In this document: positions 23,444-33,048 of the stretch, in pieces
Layout: each line of letters begins with the position of its first letter
How positions within the stretch are numbered: position 1 is the first letter of the stretch
Assembly: GCA_017883165.1 (NCBI GenBank)
Contig: JADGOC010000023.1
Location: 1-35,012, forward strand
DNA from: Acidobacteriota bacterium
GTDB taxonomy: Bacteria; Acidobacteriota; Vicinamibacteria; Vicinamibacterales; CAVVIG01
Direction of reading: 5' to 3'
DNA: 35,012 nt
The notes under the pieces: generated by a model
The model's input: the letters and a program-made list of their open reading frames with translations, nothing else
Database searches by the model: none
What the model was told of the DNA's origin: nothing
Position numbers and translations under genes: made by a program

Positions 23444-26353
23444 TTACACGGCTGGCTTCACAATCACTCCCCGCTGCGTGCGTCCGTTCATCTTCACCAC
23501 CACCGGCACGTCGAAGTGCAGGTGGCGAACGAAACCCGTCTCGCGCACGGCCGGCCGCGCAGCGAGCCAGTCCCAATCCACAAAGCCCTCCCCCACTTCG
23601 GGGTTCACCGTAAAATAGCCGACGCTCGACGCCGTCAGGTTCTGAAAGAAATGCGTTCCCTGCGACGGCGTCACGCGAAAGTCCTTGAATCCCGCTTCGA
23701 CGATGACGCGCGCACCGGAGATTCCTTCCCACGACACGGGGATCCCCATAAACGGCTCCGACGAGCCCCATCGTCCGACGCCGATCAGGATGTAAGGGAC
23801 TCCCTTGCGGACAAGCTCATTGTTGAAGCGTGCGACCTCGCGGGCCACATCGACGCTGCGACCGCGATCGAAGCGGTGAAAGTCGACGACCACGACGTCG
23901 AAGACCTCGAGGCGTCCGTTGCCGAGCACGCTGCCGCTCTGGCAGATCAGCGCGTCCGGCTCGACGTCGTCGAACTGGAGATCGGCCGCTTCGCGCGACA
24001 AAGCGAGTGGCCGGAGCTGAAGGAACCCGAACATGTGGGCGGCCCGGCCCGTGGGATCGAGCCCGAGCGCGAACTCGATCTCCACGGGCGCGCTCGTCCC
24101 GTCGGCGCTGATGCGCAGTAGTAGATCCAGGATCTCGGCCAGCGGCAGCAGCCGATGTTTGAGAATCGGCGCGAAGGTGACCAGCCGCACCCCCGCGCGC
24201 GAAATGCCGTCGTACACGACGTCGTTCTCCGGCGAATGGGTGGAGCCGACCGCGGCCAGCGTCCCGTCGCGCTCGGCCTCAGATAGATCGAACAGCTCGA
24301 GCGCTCCGCCTGGCGTCACGTCGAGATCGGCCGCCGGATCGTGCAGCGGCAACGCGTAGAAATCGCGCTGTGAGCTGTCGAGCACTTCCCGCACCGACGA
24401 GAACTGCACGGGGTGCAGCGGGTAGGACGGACAGAACCGCACGCATGGACGTCCGGCCACCACCGTTTCGCCAAACCCCAGGGCGACTGCGACGATCCCG
24501 TCGGTGGCGCGCATCGGTGCGACCGGATAGAAGTTGTGCGACCGCGCGACGCCCGCAATGTCCGGGTAAAACCGGCTGCCGTGCCCGCCGCCGACCACCT
24601 GCTGCAGGATCACGGCCATCTTCTCTTCCTCGAGGCGGTACGACGTCGTCTTGAGGTAGGCCTGCGCGCGGCTCGTGAACATCGACGCGTAGACGAGCTT
24701 GACCGCGCTCACGAGCTGACGCAGCCGCACCTTCGCCTCCGGGTGGCTGTTCGAGAGCATGCGCGTGTCGTAGACGCCGGCGAAGGGTTGATACTGCGAG
24801 TCTTCGAGCAGGCTGGACGACCTGACGGCCAGCGGATAGCGGATGATCTCAAGGAACGACACGAGGTCGCGCATGACGGCGTCGGGCAGCGACGAGGCGA
24901 TGAAGCGGCGCTCGATTTCCTCCTGGTCGCTGACGTTGCTCGCGAAGTCGCGCAGGTCGTTGTGCTCGAGGAACTCGTCGAAGACATCGGTGCCGAGCAC
25001 GACCGACGGCGGCACGGCGATGCGCACGCCGCCGAACTGCCCGCTCACCTGGTGCTCGCTGAGGAGATAGTTCACAAACGCCAAGCCGCGCGCCTTGCCG
25101 CCAAGCGATCCGCCGCCGATCCTCGAGAAACTGGCGCCGGGATCGAATGTGGCGCGATCGAAGTCGGCGATGACGCCGCGGCTGCGTTTCTCCCGGTAAT
25201 CCTGAATCGACCGGATCAGCTCCTCGCGCAGATGCTCAACCGTCGGAAAATCCGAGATCCGGCGCGGCCGCAGGCTGTGCGCCACGGCAAACTCGGTCCG
25301 CGCTTTCAGCCACTTCGAAAAGTGATTGCGCTCCGCGTGGTACGCCAGACTCGCGCCCGGCACCGTGCGGAGCTTTTCTTCGAGCGTCTTCAAATCGTGG
25401 GCGCGCGCCACTTCGGTGCCATCCGGCATCCGGAAAATGAAATCGCCGAAGCCGAAGTGATCGATCATGAAGCGCCGCAGATCGTGGAGCAGCGTCGGCG
25501 AGTCTTTCAGGAGGAACGACGCGCCGGCCGCCCGCGCCGCCGCCTCGAAGTCGGGGCGGCTCGACTGCAACATCACGGGAATGTCGGACTGGCGCGCCCG
25601 GACACGCCGCGCGAACTCAAGGCCCGCCTGATCTGACAGCTCGCCGCCTTTCGGGAACTCGATGTCGGAAATCACGCCGAGCACGTTCTCTTCGTAGCGA
25701 TCGAAGCGCTCCCACGCCTCCTCGAAGGTCCGGCACAACAGAATCTTCGGCCGCGCCTGCAGCCGCATCAGCTTGTCCGCGTGATTGATCCCTTCGGGCA
25801 CGAGCCGCAGCGCATGGCTCATCAGCTCCGCGTAGATGACCGGCAGGTAGGACGAGTAGAACCGGACGTTGTCTTCGATAACGATGATGACCTGGACGCC
25901 GAGCTCGCCCGTGTCGTGGTCGACGTTGACGGCGTCCTCGACGAGCTTGATGATCGCCGGCAGGATCCGCGCGTCGCCCTGCCACAAGAAGATGCCGGCG
26001 AGATGGCTGGCGTCGTGCTCGGCGAGAAAATCGCCGACCGCGCGCGCGTCGTACGCGAGCAGCGCGACCGGCGTGTCGACGCCGCGCGCCCGCAGGCGGC
26101 TCGCCAGCGTCGCCGCGTCCATGTCGCCGACATGCAGCGAGCTGATGATCAGGTTGTAGCGGCCGCTGGTGGCGCGCGCGAGCGCCTCGGAGCCGGTCGA
26201 GACACGCGTCAGCGTCGGCGGATGGCGGAGGTTGAGATCGAGGAACTCGCTGAGGACGAGCTCGTTGAGCTGGCCGTCCTCAGCGAGGGTGAAGGAATCG
26301 TACAGACTCGAGACGAGCAGGATCTCCTGAACGCGAAACTTCGCGAGGTCCAT
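23444..26353 (-). CDS. Pseudo-receiver/receiver/PEP-synthase-like ATP-grasp fusion protein
   Basis: The 969-residue protein has three parts. Residues 10-140 look like a receiver that has lost its site: SSL replaces the acidic pair, S71-S72 stand at the phospho-acceptor place and W124 stands near the Lys. Residues 153-300 are a second receiver with E160-D161, D230, S264 and K283, with an insertion at about 180-200. Residues 405-780 resemble the ATP-binding domain of PEP synthase/PPDK: GGGSLGGKARGLAF, AVRSSSLLEDSQYQPFAGVY and a closing LQLRPL. The last 190 residues (GVGRWGSSEPFMGIPVSW, SQGTHFFQNL) are conserved-looking but lack the swivelling phosphohistidine motif and PEP-binding barrel. It is therefore probably a signalling or kinase-like protein, not a PEP synthase. 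The start codon lies in a repeat after the NADP-GDH gene. Confidence 0.85.
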   Translation of the reverse strand: MDLAKFRVQEILLVSSLYDSFTLAEDGQLNELVLSEFLDLNLRHPPTLTRVSTGSEALARATSGRYNLIISSLHVGDMDAATLASRLRARGVDTPVALLAYDARAVGDFLAEHDASHLAGIFLWQGDARILPAIIKLVEDAVNVDHDTGELGVQVIIVIEDNVRFYSSYLPVIYAELMSHALRLVPEGINHADKLMRLQARPKILLCRTFEEAWERFDRYEENVLGVISDIEFPKGGELSDQAGLEFARRVRARQSDIPVMLQSSRPDFEAAARAAGASFLLKDSPTLLHDLRRFMIDHFGFGDFIFRMPDGTEVARAHDLKTLEEKLRTVPGASLAYHAERNHFSKWLKARTEFAVAHSLRPRRISDFPTVEHLREELIRSIQDYREKRSRGVIADFDRATFDPGASFSRIGGGSLGGKARGLAFVNYLLSEHQVSGQFGGVRIAVPPSVVLGTDVFDEFLEHNDLRDFASNVSDQEEIERRFIASSLPDAVMRDLVSFLEIIRYPLAVRSSSLLEDSQYQPFAGVYDTRMLSNSHPEAKVRLRQLVSAVKLVYASMFTSRAQAYLKTTSYRLEEEKMAVILQQVVGGGHGSRFYPDIAGVARSHNFYPVAPMRATDGIVAVALGFGETVVAGRPCVRFCPSYPLHPVQFSSVREVLDSSQRDFYALPLHDPAADLDVTPGGALELFDLSEAERDGTLAAVGSTHSPENDVVYDGISRAGVRLVTFAPILKHRLLPLAEILDLLLRISADGTSAPVEIEFALGLDPTGRAAHMFGFLQLRPLALSREAADLQFDDVEPDALICQSGSVLGNGRLEVFDVVVVDFHRFDRGRSVDVAREVARFNNELVRKGVPYILIGVGRWGSSEPFMGIPVSWEGISGARVIVEAGFKDFRVTPSQGTHFFQNLTASSVGYFTVNPEVGEGFVDWDWLAARPAVRETGFVRHLHFDVPVVVKMNGRTQRGVIVKPAV

Positions 26354-26387
26354 CCGGCAATCCTGCCATCCTGCAATCCGCCATCCG
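26350..26387. repeat. 15/16-bp tandem repeat between NADP-gdh and the receiver/ATP-grasp gene
   Basis: The units on the plus strand are CCATCCGGCAATCCTG, CCATCCTGCAATCCG and partial CCATCCG. It fills the whole 34-nt intergenic space and supplies the ATG (26353-26351) and an AGGA-type ribosome binding site for the downstream gene. Confidence 0.8.
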
Positions 26388-27770
26388 CTAGACGAACCCC
26401 TGATCCATCATCGAGTCGGCGACCTTCAGGAAGCCGGCGATGTTCGCGCCGTTCACGTAGTTGCCCGGCGTGCCGAACTGGTCGGCGGTTTCCCAGCACG
26501 CCTTGTGAATCGCCTTCATGATGCGGTGCAGCCGCTCATCCACCTCTTCGCGCGACCAGCTGAGACGCATGCTGTTCTGCGACATCTCGAGGCCTGAGGT
26601 CGCCACGCCGCCCGCATTGGCCGCCTTCGCCGGCCCATAGAGAATCTTCGCGTCGATGAACTGGCGCACCCCGTCGAGCACGGTCGGCATGTTGGCCCCT
26701 TCGGACACGACGTACACGCCGTTCTTCAGCAGATGCTGCGCATCCTTCGCGCTGATTTCATTCTGCGTCGCGCTCGGGAACGCGCAATCGGCTTTGTGGT
26801 TCCAGATCGGGTTGGCGTCGGCGGCCGCCTCGGTCGCCGTGTAGACGGCGCCCTTGAACTTGTCCGCATAATCCTTGATGCGGCCGCGGCGGACGTTCTT
26901 GAGATCGATCACAAAGTGCAGCTTCTCCGCTGTGATCCCCGCTTCGTCATAGATGTAGCCGGCGGAATCGGAGAGCGTCACCGGCTTCGCGCCGAGCTGC
27001 AGCAGCTTTTCGACGGTGTACTGCGCGACGTTGCCGCTGCCCGACACGAGGCACGTCTTGCCTTGCAGCGTCTGATTGCGCGTGGCGAGCATCTCGGCGG
27101 CGAAGTAGACGGCGCCGTAGCCGGTCGCCTCGGGCCGAATGAGCGATCCGCCCCAGTTGAGCCCCTTGCCCGTGAGGACACCCGTGAACTCGTTGCGGAC
27201 CCGCTTGTACTGGCCGAACAGATACCCGATCTCGCGGCCGCCAACGCCGATGTCGCCCGCCGGTACGTCCGTATCGGGGCCGATGTACCGGCAGAGCTCC
27301 GTCATGAAGCTCTGACAGAAGCGCATCACCTCGTTGTCGCTCTTCCCTTTCGGATCGAAATCCGATCCGCCCTTCCCGCCGCCCATCGGCAGCGTTGTCA
27401 GCGAGTTCTTGAGCACCTGTTCGAACGCCAGGAACTTCAGGATGCTGAGATTCACGGACGGATGAAACCGCAGACCGCCTTTGTACGGCCCGATGGCGCT
27501 GTTCATCTGGATCCGGTAGCCGCGATTGATGCGATAGGTGCCACGGTCGTCCTGCCACGGCACGCGGAACATCATGACGCGCTCGGGCTCGACCATGCGC
27601 TCGATGATCTTGGCGCTCCGATATTCGGGCCGGCGCTGGAGGACGACATCGAGCGACTCGACGACCTCTTGCACGGCCTGGTGGAACTCGGTCTCACTTG
27701 GATTTTTCGTCTTGACTTCAGCCATCAGATCGCGGACGAAGCTGGAGCCTTTGACATCATCGACGGGCAT
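26388..27770 (-). CDS. gdhA: NADP-type glutamate dehydrogenase
   Basis: From ATG 27770, preceded by AAGGGAG, the protein has 460 residues, typical of the biosynthetic NADP-linked GDH of about 450. It carries the substrate motifs GPYKGGLRFHPSVN and LPMGGGKGGSDFDPKG. VPAGDIGVGGREIGYLFGQY holds the catalytic Asp, VSGSGNVAQY the nucleotide-binding loop, and YVNGANIAGF lies near the end. An in-frame GTG three codons upstream overlaps the Shine-Dalgarno and was not chosen. It is cotranscribed with the receiver/ATP-grasp gene (34 nt gap). Together with the NAD-type enzyme it would allow separate control of ammonia assimilation and glutamate breakdown. Confidence 0.96.
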   Translation of the reverse strand: MPVDDVKGSSFVRDLMAEVKTKNPSETEFHQAVQEVVESLDVVLQRRPEYRSAKIIERMVEPERVMMFRVPWQDDRGTYRINRGYRIQMNSAIGPYKGGLRFHPSVNLSILKFLAFEQVLKNSLTTLPMGGGKGGSDFDPKGKSDNEVMRFCQSFMTELCRYIGPDTDVPAGDIGVGGREIGYLFGQYKRVRNEFTGVLTGKGLNWGGSLIRPEATGYGAVYFAAEMLATRNQTLQGKTCLVSGSGNVAQYTVEKLLQLGAKPVTLSDSAGYIYDEAGITAEKLHFVIDLKNVRRGRIKDYADKFKGAVYTATEAAADANPIWNHKADCAFPSATQNEISAKDAQHLLKNGVYVVSEGANMPTVLDGVRQFIDAKILYGPAKAANAGGVATSGLEMSQNSMRLSWSREEVDERLHRIMKAIHKACWETADQFGTPGNYVNGANIAGFLKVADSMMDQGFV

Positions 27771-27813
27771 TGGCCACACTCCCTTGTATGATGAAAAGAA
27801 GAATCAACGCACT

Positions 27814-27819
27814 TCTATA
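27814..27819 (-). promoter_or_regulatory. Candidate extended -10 box for gdhA
   Basis: The minus strand reads TGC-TATAGA, an extended -10 pattern about 43 nt before the gdhA ATG. No good -35 is seen. Confidence 0.3.
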
Positions 27820-27827
27820 GCACATTT

Positions 27828-27849
27828 GCCCGCGGATGCCGAGGCGGGC
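27828..27849 (-). terminator. GC-rich hairpin after the first VWFA gene
   Basis: GCCCGC and GCGGGC form a 6-bp stem with a 10-nt loop starting 3 nt after the VWFA gene's stop. There is no T-run, so termination would be imperfect. It also lies upstream of the gdhA promoter. Confidence 0.3.
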
Positions 27850-27851
27850 CG

Positions 27852-29738
27852 CTAGTTGGTGACCCGGAATCCGAGGAGATCCTTGGCCTCGCCGGCGGGA
27901 CTCGATGCGCTGATCTCGATGAAGTACTCGCCCGGCGCGAACGCGGCCAGCGGCAGATCCACCTGAAAGAACCCGCCCTCGGTGCGCGGCGGGGCGACCG
28001 GCAGGTCGCGCAGCGCCTGCCCCGAGCGCCCGAGAAGCCGCGCGGCCACGCGCGGCGGCCCGCCAGGCGCGTACGCCGGGACGCGCACGATCAGCCGCTC
28101 GGTGCGGCTAAACTCGCGCGCGGCGACCGGCACGGCGTCCGGATCGGCGTCCACGGCGCGGAAATCGCGTGCGGTTCTGATCCGCAGCACCTCGGCGGTG
28201 CCGAGCGCGACCGCCCCTTTCAGATCGCGGATCGAAATCTCGCGGACGTCCGAGTCGATCTGTTGGGCGCCGGCATCTTCGATGGCCATCACGAGCCGCA
28301 CGCGTCCTGGCGGCACGTCGAACACGGCGCGCGCGGTCGCGGGGTCCGCGCGATGCTCCAGCTCCGATCCAGTCGCCGGCAGCACCGGTCCAGCGAACGC
28401 CTGCGCGCCGTCCGGCCCCAGCACCTTCAGCTCCACGCGCGCCGGAGGGCCGACGCGGCTGCGATCGCCGGGCACGCGCGTGGCCGGCTCCCACACGAAC
28501 GTGACACGCACCTGCCCGCCGGCGCCGCGCGACAGGCCGAACCAGGGCCGGATGAGCGGGCTCGTCCGCCGCGGCACATCGAACTCGGGCGGCAACGTCG
28601 AGGGCGCGGGACCGTTCCCGCGCGCGAGCATGTCGGTGACGAACGCCTCGTCCGGCCAGAGCGCCCAGTACCCCTTCCGCGCGCGCACGCGAACGCCCGG
28701 ACGCGTCACGCGCACCTGCACCTCACGAAACTTCCCATCCTCAACATGCGTCGAGCGGTACGCCAGGAGGTAGTACGCGCTCGAGTCGTCCACGATCTGC
28801 TGGAACTCCCCGTCGGGATTGCCGCCGTGCACGAACGCGTGGCCGTCGGTGCCGTCGGCGAGCGCGCGCAAGGTATCGACCGCGGGCTCGGCCTCATTGC
28901 CCGCCGCCGGGCCCTCCGACGCCGGCGCGTCGGGATCGATCGCGTAGATCGACACGTTGTAGCGATTCGCCGACCGAATCACCGCGTCAATCGTCGGCAG
29001 CGATTCGCCTCCGCGGCGTCTCATCGGACGCGCGAGCCCATCGCTGACGAGGACGACCGACTTGCGGCCGTCGTTCAGGCGCCCGAGGTGCACGACCAGC
29101 GCATTGAGCGCGGACGTTGCCACCTGCGTCCGAACCTGCTCAATTTTGGCGGGCGCGCCGGCGATGAAGTTCCGTTCGAAGGCGGTCCGCGGCTCGTATT
29201 CGCCGAGGCGTCCCCGAAACGTGTCGATCGCGTGACGAATCTGGTCGCGGTCACGGGTCACCCGGATGGTGAGCAGCGAATCGAGCGGCTTCAGCACGGC
29301 GACCAGATCGCGCGGGCCGAGATCGTGATCGACAAAGTGCGTCAGCGTGTCGCGCACGCGGTCGGTGCTCGCCGCGCTCACGTGATATTCGTCGAGGAGA
29401 ATCGCCACGAGCCGCGCGTCGGCGCGGGCGGCCTGTTCCTGCTCGTCGAACTCGGATCGGATCGGCGAGGCGTCGACGTCGTCCTTGGGCTGCGGCGCGC
29501 GGCCGATCTTGACGAACCGCACGGTGTCGAGCGCTTGCGGCACGCCGTTTTCGACGATGGCGAAATCGGAGGGCTGGAGGTTCTCGACCGGGCGGCCGCG
29601 CGCGTCGGAGACGAGCACGTCGACGCGCACGACGCTGATGCGCGCCGTGGGGGCCGGCTGCGCCGTCGCGGCGGGTCTCACGGCCGGGACCACGACCGCC
29701 GCCGACGCCGCCACGCCGATCGCGACGAGCGCCCGCAT
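27852..29738 (-). CDS. Exported VWFA-related protein, acidobacterial family (copy 1)
   Basis: The 628-residue protein has a signal-like N-terminus (1-26) and a short beta domain typical of this family (VRVDVLVSDARGRPVENLQPSDFAI). A von Willebrand A-like domain (about 108-330) follows, then the family signature near residue 335 (AYYLLAYRST, with RPGVRVRARKGYWAL) and a beta-rich C-terminal domain. The metal site DxSxS is altered to D116-E-Y118-H-V120, so canonical divalent-metal binding is doubtful. It is 6 nt downstream of a paralogue with the same architecture. The role is unknown; secretion and protein binding are inferred from the domain. Confidence 0.88.
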   Translation of the reverse strand: MRALVAIGVAASAAVVVPAVRPAATAQPAPTARISVVRVDVLVSDARGRPVENLQPSDFAIVENGVPQALDTVRFVKIGRAPQPKDDVDASPIRSEFDEQEQAARADARLVAILLDEYHVSAASTDRVRDTLTHFVDHDLGPRDLVAVLKPLDSLLTIRVTRDRDQIRHAIDTFRGRLGEYEPRTAFERNFIAGAPAKIEQVRTQVATSALNALVVHLGRLNDGRKSVVLVSDGLARPMRRRGGESLPTIDAVIRSANRYNVSIYAIDPDAPASEGPAAGNEAEPAVDTLRALADGTDGHAFVHGGNPDGEFQQIVDDSSAYYLLAYRSTHVEDGKFREVQVRVTRPGVRVRARKGYWALWPDEAFVTDMLARGNGPAPSTLPPEFDVPRRTSPLIRPWFGLSRGAGGQVRVTFVWEPATRVPGDRSRVGPPARVELKVLGPDGAQAFAGPVLPATGSELEHRADPATARAVFDVPPGRVRLVMAIEDAGAQQIDSDVREISIRDLKGAVALGTAEVLRIRTARDFRAVDADPDAVPVAAREFSRTERLIVRVPAYAPGGPPRVAARLLGRSGQALRDLPVAPPRTEGGFFQVDLPLAAFAPGEYFIEISASSPAGEAKDLLGFRVTN

Positions 29739-29744
29739 CGCGCC

Positions 29745-31802
29745 TTACCCGACGACGCGGAAGCCGATCAGCTCTTTCGCGGCTCCGCCGTCGCCCGTCG
29801 CCGTGATCTCGAGGACGTAGTCAGCCGGGGCCAGGGCGGCCAGCGACAGCTCGATCTCCGGAGCACCCATTCCGGATGGCGCGACGATCGGCACGTCGGC
29901 CATGGGCTGGCCGGCGCGGTTCAGCAGCCGGGCCGTCAGGGTCGGCACGGTGTTGGCGGGCCCATAGGCGGGCGCGCGGATCAGCAGCCGATCGGTGCGG
30001 CTGAATTCACGACCCGCCAGCGGTACGGCGCCGGCATCGGCCTTCAGTTGCTGGAACTCGCGGACGGTCCGCGCGCGAAACACTTCGGGCGTCCCAAAGG
30101 TCGTCTGCGCCGACGTGAGGTCCGGCACGGTGATCTTGCGGACCTCTGAGTCGAGGATCTGCGCCGCGCCGCCCTCGACCGACACCCGCAGCTCCATCGG
30201 GCCCGGCTTGGCGTCGAAGGTCACCCGCGACGGCGGCCGCGCGGCCGCCCCAGTCGCCGCGCCTGCCGCGGTTGGAGACGCCACGCCCGGCGCCGCGGCG
30301 GGCACGCGTCCGCGGAAGTACGGCGCCCCGTCGGTGCCGACCGCCGTCAACAACACGCGCGACGGCTCCTCGTTCACGTGGTCGCCCGGTGCTCGTGGCA
30401 CCGGTTCCCACACGTAGGTGACTTTCGTCCGGCCGTTCTCGCCGCGTGACGTGCCGACCCACTCGCGTATGACGCGGGCCCGCGATGGCGCCTCGACCGA
30501 GGCCAGCGCCTCTTCTACCGGCTTGGGCAGGTTCGGCGTCGGCGGCGCCAGCGCGCGCGTGGTTTCCTCCGCGGTGAGCGCCCAGTAGCCTTTTCGCGCT
30601 CGCACCTGCACGCCCGGCCGCCTCACGCGGACTTTGATCTCGTGGAACCTGCCGTCCGAAGGCGCCTGCGTCGAGCTATAGCCGAGCAGGTAATACGCAC
30701 TGCTGTCGCGGACGATCTGCTTCATCCCCGTCTCGAGGTCGTTGCGGTTGACGATCGCGCGGCCGTCGGTCTGATCCGCCAGCACCCGCAGCGTGTCCAT
30801 CGTCGCGGTGAGATAGTTCCGATCGGTGTCGAGGCCGATACCCTCGTTGATGTCGTACTCGAAGCTGGCGAGTCCCCGCGGATCGACGCAGTAAATCGAC
30901 ACGTTGTAGTGGTTCGCGTTGGAGTAGATCTCCTTCAAATCGCTCAGCATGTCGACACTACTGAAGAAGCTCTGGCTTTCGTTGTTCACGGCGCTGGCGA
31001 CGCCCCGGTTCGGATTGCCCAGGCCCGGCATCGATGCGACCGGATCCGACAACTGCGGCGGCAGCAGGGCGCTGTAGCCCTCGCTCACGAGAATGAGCGA
31101 CTTGCGTCCTTCCTTGAGCGAGCCCATGTGGACGATGAGCGAGCGGATTGCCGACAGGGACACCTGGTTGCGAATCTCTTCGACCGTTTGGGCCGGGTAA
31201 TTCGCATACTGATCTTCAGCCGGATTCCTCGGCGTGTAGTCGAACTTGCGGCCGAGAAACTGCCGGAGCCCCCGCATCACCGCATCGTGGTTGCGCGTCA
31301 TCCGCACCGACGCCACCGATTCGAGCGGGTACATGACGCCAATCATGTCGGTCGGCCCCAGCTGGCGCTCGACGAAGCGCGCCAGCGGCTCGCGCGCGGC
31401 GAGGCTCGACCCCTTCCGGACGTGATAGTCGTCCAGAAAGATCGCGAACAGCCGGACATCGTCGCGCGCGGCTTCCGTCTCTTCGTCGTCGTCGGTGCGG
31501 ATGGCCCGCGCCGGGCCGTCGGCGGCGGCCCTGGCGCCGCCGTCGAGTTTCACGAGCTTGAAGCTCTCAATCTTTTGTGGCTTGCCGTCTTCAGTGACGT
31601 CGAAGTCGGTTTCCTTCAGGTCGCCAACGCCGTTGTCCTGCTTGTCCGACACGATGACGTCCACGCGCACGAAGTTGATGCCGGCGCGGAATTGCGGGGT
31701 GCCCGGCGGCGTCTGCGTCTGCTGCCCCACGTCGCCCCGGAGCCCGGCGCCCGCCACGAGCAGAATCGCGCCGACGGCGAAGGTGCGACCAGCGCTGACC
31801 AT
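29745..31802 (-). CDS. Exported VWFA-related protein, acidobacterial family (copy 2)
   Basis: The 685-residue paralogue of the neighbouring gene begins with a hydrophobic segment (about 7-25). FVRVDVIVSDKQDNGVGDLKETDFDVTEDG follows, split here by one insertion relative to copy 1. The VWA domain has the same altered metal site, D124-D-Y126-H-V128. It keeps SAYYLLGYSSTQ and RKGYWAL. An acidic stretch (TDDDEETEAARDD) precedes the VWA domain. It is the first gene of the pair; TAAAAT ends 6 nt before its ATG, with AGGGGT in between, which is too close to act as a normal Shine-Dalgarno. It is divergent from the acyl-CoA dehydrogenase gene. Confidence 0.88.
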   Translation of the reverse strand: MVSAGRTFAVGAILLVAGAGLRGDVGQQTQTPPGTPQFRAGINFVRVDVIVSDKQDNGVGDLKETDFDVTEDGKPQKIESFKLVKLDGGARAAADGPARAIRTDDDEETEAARDDVRLFAIFLDDYHVRKGSSLAAREPLARFVERQLGPTDMIGVMYPLESVASVRMTRNHDAVMRGLRQFLGRKFDYTPRNPAEDQYANYPAQTVEEIRNQVSLSAIRSLIVHMGSLKEGRKSLILVSEGYSALLPPQLSDPVASMPGLGNPNRGVASAVNNESQSFFSSVDMLSDLKEIYSNANHYNVSIYCVDPRGLASFEYDINEGIGLDTDRNYLTATMDTLRVLADQTDGRAIVNRNDLETGMKQIVRDSSAYYLLGYSSTQAPSDGRFHEIKVRVRRPGVQVRARKGYWALTAEETTRALAPPTPNLPKPVEEALASVEAPSRARVIREWVGTSRGENGRTKVTYVWEPVPRAPGDHVNEEPSRVLLTAVGTDGAPYFRGRVPAAAPGVASPTAAGAATGAAARPPSRVTFDAKPGPMELRVSVEGGAAQILDSEVRKITVPDLTSAQTTFGTPEVFRARTVREFQQLKADAGAVPLAGREFSRTDRLLIRAPAYGPANTVPTLTARLLNRAGQPMADVPIVAPSGMGAPEIELSLAALAPADYVLEITATGDGGAAKELIGFRVVG

Positions 31803-31808
31803 ACCCCT

Positions 31809-31814
31809 ATTTTA
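31809..31814 (-). promoter_or_regulatory. Candidate -10 box (TAAAAT) 6 nt before VWFA copy 2
   Basis: TAAAAT ends 6 nt before the ATG at 31802. Transcription would begin at or next to the start codon. The 76-nt divergent gap also holds the promoter of the acyl-CoA dehydrogenase gene. Confidence 0.35.
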
Positions 31815-31878
31815 GACCCAGACCGGCTGCCTTCGGCCTGGCAGATTCGGGTGTTAACATGGCGGGCGGAGATCACAC

Positions 31879-33040
<1,162 letters not shown>

Positions 33041-33048
<8 letters not shown>

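Noticed and set aside
23444-26353. Naming the fusion protein phosphoenolpyruvate synthase
   Set aside because: Only the ATP-grasp part is recognisable; the phosphohistidine and PEP-binding domains needed for the reaction are not seen.
19495-26387. Repeats as CRISPR arrays
   Set aside because: Units are 7-16 bp, directly adjacent with no spacers, and no cas gene is present.
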